A DNA stretch of 24,334 nucleotides from DATGXB01 sp035298905 (lineage in GTDB: Bacteria; Cyanobacteriota; Cyanobacteriia; Cyanobacteriales; Nostocaceae): positions 1 to 24,334 of the forward strand of contig DATGXQ010000010.1 in NCBI GenBank assembly GCA_035298905.1, written 5' to 3'. Position 1 is the stretch's first letter. Each line of letters begins with the position of its first letter. Below, one piece after another: positions 7,497-14,109 of this stretch. The notes beneath the pieces are model-generated. The model did not search any database. It was given only the letters and a program-made list of their open reading frames with translations, and was not told where the DNA came from. A program made the translations under genes and the position numbers.

Positions 7497-8237
7497 TTAA
7501 GAGTTGGGGAAAAGACGGGCAATTTCTGATTCATCAAAAACCCCTGATGGTAATTCTTCCCCCAACGCATCGTTACTTTCTTCGGCGTTTTGCAAAGCAG
7601 TCTCATCACCCCAGACATCAGACAACACATCACTAAATGCGCTTTCTTCTGGTGGATTTAAGTCATCAAATCCTGACTCATCTTTTTCTTCTGCAACTGT
7701 CTCAGTCTCAAAGGAAATATCCCCAAACTCTATTCCTGTATCTACAATGGCTTCTGATTCAGATGCTTCTGGGTTGTGTCCATTTTCTAAGGAAATATCC
7801 CCAAAGGAATCCTCTTCTGTTAATGACTCCTCACTAACGGTAAATTCTTGTGCAGTTTCCTCTTCAAAACCTGTTGACTCATCACTTGGGAGTGAGTCTT
7901 CTTCTACAGTAGTTGATGTACTAGCATAGGCTACTGGTTCTGTGGTCAAACCTACACGATTACCAAGAGCAATATCTGGGTCAAAATTCAAATCTAAAAC
8001 TTCAATCAGTGTATCTGCATCTGGGTTGAGTTTAGCAAAAGGATACATCAATTGCGCCAGTTTTGGCTCTAGGGCGTTTACTACTCCCAGGATGAGATAT
8101 GAGGGTGGCCGCTTACCGCCATCTGGCGTATATACCGATTCCACTGCCATGTGCAGCGAGATCCAATCACGATTCACCTGAAAGAATTGCAACCACTTTT
8201 GTTTTAATGATTCCGTAAAACTATCAAAGAATGCCAT
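7497..8237 (-). CDS. DUF5331 domain protein between chlL and chlN
   Basis: A 246-residue soluble protein. The N-terminal ~105 residues are a folded domain (starting MAFFDSFTESLKQKWLQFFQ, with DGGKRPPSYLILGVVNALEP and a trailing LIEVLDLNFDPDIALG), recognised as DUF5331, known from cyanobacteria. Residues ~106-230 are very acidic and rich in E, D and S, with FGDISLE / FGDISFE appearing twice, and look disordered. The end returns to a short conserved-looking segment (GVFDESEIARLFPNS). It starts at ATG 8237 with CAGGATGGG just upstream, 27 bases after the chlL stop, so it is co-transcribed and probably made together with ChlL and ChlN. A role in assembling, regulating or protecting dark protochlorophyllide reductase is inferred from position only; no catalytic motif is visible. 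Confidence 0.85.
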   Translation of the reverse strand: MAFFDSFTESLKQKWLQFFQVNRDWISLHMAVESVYTPDGGKRPPSYLILGVVNALEPKLAQLMYPFAKLNPDADTLIEVLDLNFDPDIALGNRVGLTTEPVAYASTSTTVEEDSLPSDESTGFEEETAQEFTVSEESLTEEDSFGDISLENGHNPEASESEAIVDTGIEFGDISFETETVAEEKDESGFDDLNPPEESAFSDVLSDVWGDETALQNAEESNDALGEELPSGVFDESEIARLFPNS

Positions 8238-8264
8238 AAACCCATCCTGAGAGGTAATTATGTT

Positions 8265-9131
8265 TTATACAATCATCAAGTCTAATTCCTCTTCAGCATT
8301 AGTGACCTGTGGTTTACTCGGATTTAGATAAAAATCTGACAATAGTGCAAAAAGTTCACGATCGGGTGCATCGTTAGGAACGACACCTTCAGGACGGGCT
8401 AATATCTGGTCGGCAATGTTGAGATAGTAGTCACAAACATAATTTAGGGAAGGATCATGCTCTGCCATCTCAAACAGCGTCTTACCCTTCACACGGGAAA
8501 CACGGATATCTTCAATGAGGGGCAATACTTCCAAAACTGGCATCGGCACGGATTCTACGTACTTATTTATCAGGTCACGTTTGGAGGTGCGATTACCAAT
8601 TAACCCGGCTAGGCGGAGGGGATGAGTGCGTGCTTTTTCGCGCACGGAGGCAGCGATCCGATTAGCTGCAAATAGAGCATCAAAACCATTATCGGTGACA
8701 ATCATACAATAGTCGGCATAATTAAGCGGTGCAGCAAAACCACCACAAACTACGTCACCAAGCACGTCAAATAAAATCACATCGTACTCATCAAAGGCAT
8801 TTAGCTCTTTCAGTAATTTTACGGTTTCGCCTACTACGTAACCTCCGCAGCCAGCCCCTGCTGGTGGTCCACCTGCTTCTACGCAATCAACACCGCCATA
8901 ACCTTTATAAATGACATCTTCTGGCCAGACATCTTCGTAGTGATAATTCTTTTCTTGGAGGGTATCGATGATAGTAGGAATTAAAAAGCCAGTGAGGGTA
9001 AAGGTGCTGTCGTGTTTGGGGTCACAGCCAATTTGCAGCACTTTTTTGCCACGTTTAGCTAAGGCGACGGAGATATTACAGCTAGTTGTAGATTTGCCTA
9101 TCCCACCTTTTCCGTAAACTGCTAGTTTCAC
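8265..9131 (-). CDS. chlL: Light-independent protochlorophyllide reductase iron-sulfur ATP-binding protein
   Basis: ChlL (288 residues) is the NifH-like homodimer that hydrolyses ATP and passes electrons through a [4Fe-4S] cluster to ChlN-ChlB. The P-loop GKGGIGKS is at residues 7-14. The two cluster-ligating cysteines are C95 (AGAGCGGYV) and C129 (GDVVCGGFAAP), as in NifH and BchL. The length is the family standard. The start codon is GTG (9129-9131), fixed by the invariant MKLAVYGKGG N-terminus; GAGGTAAAGG about 5-14 bases upstream serves as ribosome binding site. It is the first gene of the operon, so the promoter must lie in 9132-9600. The cluster makes the enzyme oxygen-sensitive, so expression is usually higher in low oxygen or darkness in this family. 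Confidence 0.98.
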   Translation of the reverse strand: MKLAVYGKGGIGKSTTSCNISVALAKRGKKVLQIGCDPKHDSTFTLTGFLIPTIIDTLQEKNYHYEDVWPEDVIYKGYGGVDCVEAGGPPAGAGCGGYVVGETVKLLKELNAFDEYDVILFDVLGDVVCGGFAAPLNYADYCMIVTDNGFDALFAANRIAASVREKARTHPLRLAGLIGNRTSKRDLINKYVESVPMPVLEVLPLIEDIRVSRVKGKTLFEMAEHDPSLNYVCDYYLNIADQILARPEGVVPNDAPDRELFALLSDFYLNPSKPQVTNAEEELDLMIV

Positions 9132-9637
9132 TTGCCTTTACCTCTTAATTGTCAAACTTTGGGCTTTGAGGGTTGCCTTCACCTAGCCTGGGTTGGTGCT
9201 GTGTGAGGTGTTCGAGTGCCATTATTGGGCAAATTTTCAGGAAAGGAAAGGGGTTGCCAATCTGTAAAATGCAGCTAGAAAGATATTTCAAGAGTAAAAA
9301 AATAAATTTTGCTTTAATAGCTGAGTAAAATCGTAATTTTTGCTAAAAAAGCTTGAAAATAATTTTTTAACTATATATATTATAAATATAGTAACAAAAG
9401 ACAAATAATCCCAAATTAACTTGTAGCAAGCATTTTCATCGATGTAGCTGGATGTATTATCTGCCGGAGATAGATAGCATGGGGAGAAATAGCGCCACCC
9501 CCTCTCTCTCACCAACCCATTGAGGGATTTTTCTCAACCTGCTAAAAATCGTCTTCGGAGTTGAGTAAATATTTATTAAATTTATCAATGATATCAGTTA
9601 AACTTGACCAAATCTTGACATTAAGCTGATTTTTGGA
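9132..9637. other. chlL leader and intergenic region
   Basis: About 500 bases upstream of chlL. The proximal 170 bases are relatively GC-rich (for example CCTAGCCTGGGTTGG near 9183) and probably form the chl operon leader. Further out the DNA is very AT-rich. A weak promoter candidate on the minus strand is TTGAAA near 9288 with TTTACA 17 bases later. A 75-codon frame at 9288-9515 on the minus strand has no family resemblance and is treated as non-coding. Confidence 0.4.
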
Positions 9638-9892
9638 TTATCCTATACTCTCATCACAGGATTTAATTTCCTGTAAAGTTTGCCAGCCTGGTTGCCATTG
9701 GGAATTATCCTGCAATAACTTGGCATTGAGCCAAAAGCGGACTTGAGGATCACAAGCGGCTACCATTTCCGCATAAACCCAATTACCTTGATTTTTGCGG
9801 TTAACGACTTGAAAGTGTCGCCAACCGTCTACTTTTTGCTGTGCAGTCCATTTAGAACCTAGAAGATAGGGAAATTTTTGTTTTTTTGGCAT
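9638..9892 (-). CDS. TIGR02450 family Trp-rich small protein
   Basis: An 84-residue protein rich in tryptophan (six residues), recognised as the TIGR02450 family of small conserved proteins of cyanobacteria and some marine bacteria. Characteristic parts are FPYLLGSKWTAQQKVDGWRH, HFQVVNRKNQGNWVYAEMVA, and CDPQVRFWLNAKLLQ. The family has no established function. It begins at an ATG and is preceded on its strand by a TTTTGAA-type tandem array ten bases upstream instead of a recognisable ribosome binding site. The gene at 9983-10360 lies 90 bases upstream on the same strand and might share its transcript. Confidence 0.85.
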   Translation of the reverse strand: MPKKQKFPYLLGSKWTAQQKVDGWRHFQVVNRKNQGNWVYAEMVAACDPQVRFWLNAKLLQDNSQWQPGWQTLQEIKSCDESIG

Positions 9893-9903
9893 TGGTAAAC
9901 AAT

Positions 9904-9945
9904 TTAAAATTCAAAATTCAAAATTCAAAATTTAAAATTCAAAAT
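9904..9945. repeat. Tandem heptamer array (TCAAAAT, six units)
   Basis: Six 7-base units, four TCAAAAT and two TTAAAAT variants, without interruption. Equivalent arrays on the other strand occur at 17118-17152 and in degenerate form at 23373-23410. Such short tandemly repeated repetitive sequences are typical of heterocystous cyanobacteria. It ends just upstream of the TIGR02450 gene start. Confidence 0.85.
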
Positions 9946-9982
9946 AAAGAAATGTAGATACAGCAAGCATTTTAGCTAAAGC

Positions 9983-10360
9983 CTATGATTTTTGTATTTC
10001 ACCACTGCGGTTGAATGTTTGTAAGTGTAATTCTCCATTTTGCTGCTTGATGCCTAAAGAGAACTTTTTGATATGACTCCAACAACCATAGATATTGTTG
10101 AGAATTTTATGCTTTTTCTTGGCTAGGCGTTGACGGACAATCTCATTAGGGCAAAGTATTTCTAATGTACCTGTGCCATCTTCATGATTGACAATCCGAA
10201 ATAGGCAATCTTGTAATAATGCACGGCTGCTGCTGTCGAAAAAGTTCTTAAACCGTTGCAACTTTTCTCCGTCGGTCATTTGACTGACTGTTTTAGGAGG
10301 GGTAAAATCTTGATCCTCTAACTCAAAGTCATCATCATCAAAGTTGTGGGGGTTAATCAT
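9983..10360 (-). CDS. Conserved-looking hypothetical protein
   Basis: A 125-residue protein that I do not assign to a family. The first ~30 residues are strongly acidic (NFDDDDFELEDQDF) and probably disordered. The rest looks like a small mixed alpha/beta domain: a helix around EKLQRFKNFFDSSSRALLQD, strands in CLFRIVNHEDGTGTLEILCP, a helix with several lysines (NEIVRQRLAKKKHKILNN), and a final strand (ELHLQTFNR). It has no signal peptide or membrane segment. Codon use and base composition are like the neighbours, and the frame is long enough to be real. The ATG start lacks a clear ribosome binding site. It may be co-transcribed with the Trp-rich protein downstream. Confidence 0.65.
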   Translation of the reverse strand: MINPHNFDDDDFELEDQDFTPPKTVSQMTDGEKLQRFKNFFDSSSRALLQDCLFRIVNHEDGTGTLEILCPNEIVRQRLAKKKHKILNNIYGCWSHIKKFSLGIKQQNGELHLQTFNRSGEIQKS

Positions 10361-10400
10361 GATAATTTGTTGCTAGTAGGGTACAGAGAAGTAAAATCGA

Positions 10401-10430
10401 ACGCAGAGGTAAGCGCAGAGGTACGCAGAG
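10401..10430. repeat. Short GCAGAG tandem repeat
   Basis: Three units of roughly ten to eleven bases sharing CGCAGAG (ACGCAGAGGTA, AGCGCAGAGGT, ACGCAGAG). It resembles the ACGCAGATGG array at 16987-17026 and belongs to a repeat type common in cyanobacterial intergenic DNA. Confidence 0.7.
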
Positions 10431-10972
10431 TTTTCTGGAAGTTTGAGTCAGTGGGTGTAATATTGTGGCTATTTTAATTCATATTAAAGTATATATGTGA
10501 TGTGGCAATCAGGGCAATGTTTACGCAATCTCCCTGTCGGGCTTGAGAAGTTAATTGGTTCAGGGGGTTTCGGATTACTGCTCAGGCAAAATATTTTAAA
10601 TTTCGGCGGCATACTTAAAATCAACAGAAACTTTCATGTAAGTAAAATACCAAGTCTTACAAACAATGGTTCTACGCCTATCTGCGTGAAAAATATTCGG
10701 AATTGGAGGCATTTAAAGCTTTTTCAATTTTTGGTGTTCGCTTCAAATCACCAAAAACTTTAACCCCAAGAGACTATTATGCTACACTAATGTAACAGGT
10801 GAAAATTTTTTATAACACTCCCTTGGATTTTACAAACATCATATCACAATTTGTCAAGTGGTCAACACTCAAGGGCTGAAAAGACGGAAATTCGTTAAAT
10901 TATTGATAAAATTTCTCAAGATTGTTGAGAATAAACCTATTTTATTGAGAAAATTGCCACGAATTACTTTTT
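10431..10972. other. Intergenic region with a possible gene fragment
   Basis: No complete gene is convincing. In one plus-strand frame 10646-10795 is open for 49 codons and reads like protein (KQWFYAYLREKYSELEAF, then FGVRFKSPKTLTPRDYY), with the usual mix of charged and aromatic residues, but it has no start codon or ribosome binding site and the same frame upstream is broken by stops. A longer plus-strand frame, 10497-10763, overlaps it in another register and has low-plausibility composition. This could be the tail of a decayed gene that I cannot name. The remainder, 10800-10972, is AT-rich and featureless. Confidence 0.3.
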
Positions 10973-13768
10973 TCAGGATGTGTATTGTTGACGTGGAATA
11001 GTAATCAAAAATTCTGTACCTTGATGGAGGGTAGATATACATTTTAATTTTCCTCTATGTTGTTCAGTAATAATTTGATAACTGATAGATAATCCTAAAC
11101 CTGTACCTTTACCAACTGGTTTAGTAGTGAAAAATGGTTCAAATAGATGTTTTTGCACACTATCAGACATCCCACAGCCATTATCTTTAATACTGATCAT
11201 CACTTGGTGATGATCTAACGTTGCTGTTTTGATGATAATTTCTGGTGGTTCAGTCAGATTGCCTTGGTTAATTGCTAATTCTAAAGCATCGATGGCATTC
11301 ACCAGAATATTCATAAAAACTTGATTGATTTGTCCGGCGTAGCATTCTACCAATGGTAATTCGCCATATTCTTTAGTGACTTGGATTCTAGGTAAACTTC
11401 CATGAGGTTTGAGACGATTTTCTAAAATTAAGAGTGTATTATCCAATCCTTCATGAATATTGACTTCTTTGACTTCTGCTTCATCTAGGCGAGAAAAACT
11501 ACGGAGAGATTTAACAATTTCCGAAATTCTTTTTGCCCCAACTCTCATTGATGTCAGCAGTTTGGGTAAATCTTTTAAGAGATAATTTAATTCAATGGCT
11601 TCTGTTTCTGCTTGAATTTCTGGTACTGGCTGCGGATAGTAATGTTCATACATTTGCAATAGTCGAATTAAATCTTGAATGTATTCCTCCGCCGGCTCAA
11701 GATTGCTGTAAATAAAACTAACTGGGTTGTTAATTTCATGGGCTACACCTGCTACTAATTGTCCCAAACTAGACATTTTTTCACTTTGAATTAACTGCGC
11801 TGCTAGTTGTTGAGCTTGTTGACGTAATTGTGCTTCTGATTTTTGTAAGATGGCTTCTGCTTGTTGACGTTTGGTGATGTCGTGGACGATGACGACATAT
11901 TCTGGAAAATCTTGCTCTGATTTGTCGGATATAGAAACTTCTAAAGTTTTAACTTGGCTATTCCAGATTAGTGTGTGTTCACTACGTTTTCTCCAGTCAG
12001 ATGGATTATTTGATAGTTCTGTTAGCCATTTATTCAAATGATTTCCCAATAAATCAGATGGAAGAGGAGCGAATAAATTTGCTGCGGCTGAGTTAGCTTT
12101 GCAGATAATTCCATCTTCATCAACTACTAAAATACCATCTTGGGCAACATTGAAAAAGTGTTCTGTGGCTTGTTGTGCTTCAGCGATCGCTACTACTGGG
12201 GGTAAACTCGTCCAACAGGCGATCGCTACTCCCACAAATACCACAATCATCAATAATACAACTACTAAATTTCCCGCTCCTTGATAATCAGACTGACTCA
12301 GGTTAATCCCTAATAACCAACCAATAATTACAGCACCACTCAGTAGAGTTATCAAGACAACAACTTGATATAAAAGTAATTCATTGACATTTACAACTTG
12401 GCGGGAGTTGTATTTTTTAATCCACCAGCTAGGCTGACAAAGTGGTAAAGGCAGATTGTATATAACAGCATCTATGGCAATAATGACAAAGGGAATGAAC
12501 AAACCAATCAAAAAATCTCTTAAACCCCAAGCTAAACCGCCTACCAGTAACACTGCCACTTCTAGGATTAGGATACCTAAAGTTAGGCGGGGAAACAAAA
12601 CTTTTGATTTGTGCCGTTGTAACCAAATCCCCAAATGTACCGCCATAATGGAAATAAACCAACCAACGTTACCAACGATTAATATCTGTGCTACATTCCC
12701 CCAAATTAAACAGCACAGACTCAGCAATAAGGTCAGTGTTAAAGCAGGTCCGAGTACACCCCGACGGGAAACTACAGCAAAAACTGGAGATAAATGTTGA
12801 TCTATAGCTAATTGATAGAGAATGCGCGGACAGTTAGAAACTACTGTGGCGGATGCTAATAAACAAGAAGCGGCGATTAAGAAAGTAATAATTAAACCTG
12901 CAAAGTTACCCCAAAATGGTAAAGCCGTAACCAATAAGTTTAAAAAAGTGCTATCTTGTCCGTTGCCATCTACTACTCCTAAACGTGTGACTACCCAAGA
13001 TGCACACAAATAAATGGGAATCATTAACCAAGCCGCCAGAGGAAGCAAGGACAAAGTTTTGCGGGGATGTCTGCTATCGGCAACAAAAGCAGAAGCGGTT
13101 TCACAAGCATAGGTAGCATAGGAGACATAAAGAAACCACTTAGCCCAAACGTCAAAACTAGGTATTGACCAATCATGAGGGAAAAAATCGGGACTGGATG
13201 GAGAAAATATTAACCAACCCATACCCTGTGCAGCAAACATCACTAATAACCCAAAGGCGGGAAGGATAAAAAATAAGTGGAGAATACCTAAACCACGAGT
13301 ACCACTAAATGCTAAAATAAAGGGGAGAAGTGTTAAACCAATTTGTATTATCGGTGTAGGAAATGAAACATGAATAGTTTCTAAATTTACGCGGATTAAG
13401 TCCGTCAAGACGATCGCATTCACTGGTAATACAGAAACCCAGCTAAAAAAATAGCCCAATGCAGCATATCGGGCTATGAGCGGGTGTTTTTTTAATAAAT
13501 GACAGGTGTAATTTGGTGTACCTCCTGCTACATTCAGTAAGGATTCTCCTAAGTGTTTAACTTGGTAATTTAACAACATCCCAAAACAAACAGCAGGTAG
13601 CCAAACAAAGATTGCTTGTGTATTTAATGCTGTATGAATACCTGGTATAACATTGATCCAAAGAATATGACCAGTGAGACTAAAACCCCAAGTTTCCAAA
13701 GTGTTCAAGCTTCTCGGTAGGCGGATACGAGAAGACTCCTGAGCAGGAGAAGCAAACTGCTTAAACAT
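10973..13768 (-). CDS. APC-family permease fused to PAS-histidine kinase
   Basis: A 931-residue membrane-bound sensor. Residues ~1-520 contain about twelve hydrophobic segments of an APC-superfamily amino-acid permease (LETWGFSLTGHILWINVIPG at the first helix, FLYVSYATYACETASAF and LIAASCLLASATVVSNCPRI further in). Residues ~530-650 are a PAS domain (FFNVAQDGILVVDEDG), then a coiled coil, then a histidine kinase: H-box GVAHEINNP with the phosphorylated His at about 677, N-box VFMNILVNAIDAL, G1 DNGCGM, F-box FEPFFTTKP and G2 GKGTGLGLS. It would sense a transported or bound solute and phosphorylate a response regulator, which is not adjacent. The TTG-started longer frame adds 28 residues; the first ATG (13768) was preferred because it sits just before the conserved permease start, though no clear ribosome binding site supports either. 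The design parallels CbrA, which uses a different transporter family. Confidence 0.88.
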   Translation of the reverse strand: MFKQFASPAQESSRIRLPRSLNTLETWGFSLTGHILWINVIPGIHTALNTQAIFVWLPAVCFGMLLNYQVKHLGESLLNVAGGTPNYTCHLLKKHPLIARYAALGYFFSWVSVLPVNAIVLTDLIRVNLETIHVSFPTPIIQIGLTLLPFILAFSGTRGLGILHLFFILPAFGLLVMFAAQGMGWLIFSPSSPDFFPHDWSIPSFDVWAKWFLYVSYATYACETASAFVADSRHPRKTLSLLPLAAWLMIPIYLCASWVVTRLGVVDGNGQDSTFLNLLVTALPFWGNFAGLIITFLIAASCLLASATVVSNCPRILYQLAIDQHLSPVFAVVSRRGVLGPALTLTLLLSLCCLIWGNVAQILIVGNVGWFISIMAVHLGIWLQRHKSKVLFPRLTLGILILEVAVLLVGGLAWGLRDFLIGLFIPFVIIAIDAVIYNLPLPLCQPSWWIKKYNSRQVVNVNELLLYQVVVLITLLSGAVIIGWLLGINLSQSDYQGAGNLVVVLLMIVVFVGVAIACWTSLPPVVAIAEAQQATEHFFNVAQDGILVVDEDGIICKANSAAANLFAPLPSDLLGNHLNKWLTELSNNPSDWRKRSEHTLIWNSQVKTLEVSISDKSEQDFPEYVVIVHDITKRQQAEAILQKSEAQLRQQAQQLAAQLIQSEKMSSLGQLVAGVAHEINNPVSFIYSNLEPAEEYIQDLIRLLQMYEHYYPQPVPEIQAETEAIELNYLLKDLPKLLTSMRVGAKRISEIVKSLRSFSRLDEAEVKEVNIHEGLDNTLLILENRLKPHGSLPRIQVTKEYGELPLVECYAGQINQVFMNILVNAIDALELAINQGNLTEPPEIIIKTATLDHHQVMISIKDNGCGMSDSVQKHLFEPFFTTKPVGKGTGLGLSISYQIITEQHRGKLKCISTLHQGTEFLITIPRQQYTS

Positions 13769-14052
13769 AAAGTGTAATGCTTGGTAAAGGTAAATGCACT
13801 TGATAAACAGTATTGTAATAATTCTGCGATTTTTGGCAATTTTTTTACGCAATAATCAGTAAATATTTATATAAATTATATCTGCTTAATATTTTGTCTA
13901 CGTAAATTCATGGTCAAAAATTATTTTTGATTACTCACCCTCCTCAACTGCTCTCATACCCAAATTTTGGTGAAGCGGTAATACTACTACTTTGTAGAGA
14001 TGTGAAGACCGATCCAGGTTATTGCTTTAGAGTTTTTACAATGACAGTATTC

Positions 14053-14071
14053 AGAGAGTTCTACACTCTCT
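14053..14071 (+). promoter_or_regulatory. Hairpin in the clpB leader
   Basis: AGAGAGT-TCTAC-ACTCTCT is a perfect 7-bp stem with a 5-base loop, 38 bases before the clpB ATG. It is not the CIRCE element (TTAGCACTC-N9-GAGTGCTAA). It could be a leader structure affecting translation. An in-frame ATG at 14041 lies just before it, so it would be coding if that start were used. Confidence 0.45.
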
Positions 14072-14109
14072 ACGCTTTGTGTGTCTGGACAGGGATATTA
14101 AAAAAGCTT

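Noticed and set aside
7504..7929. 141-codon plus-strand frame opposite the DUF5331 gene
   Set aside because: It is a mirror of the acidic E/D/S-rich coding sequence, giving an artificial serine-rich product; the minus-strand gene has a ribosome binding site and operon context.
8265..9131. Nitrogenase iron protein NifH
   Set aside because: Although related, the N-terminus, length and the neighbouring chlN identify ChlL; no nif genes are nearby.
9288..9515. 75-codon minus-strand frame upstream of chlL
   Set aside because: It lies in very AT-rich DNA, is F/Y/S/I-rich, has no ribosome binding site and resembles no family.
9904..9945. Plasmid iterons or replication origin
   Set aside because: The heptamers recur at several intergenic sites and inside a gene, and no replication initiator gene is present.
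10497..10763. 88-codon plus-strand frame with GSGGFG-like residues
   Set aside because: The apparent glycine loop is not followed by any other kinase motif, the start is GTG with no ribosome binding site, and composition is not protein-like.
12429..12800. Frames opposite or within the permease-kinase gene
   Set aside because: They are shadows of the long, well-supported minus-strand frame and resemble no protein family.
14053..14071. CIRCE/HrcA operator ahead of clpB
   Set aside because: The hairpin lacks the TTAGCACTC arms and nine-base spacer of CIRCE.
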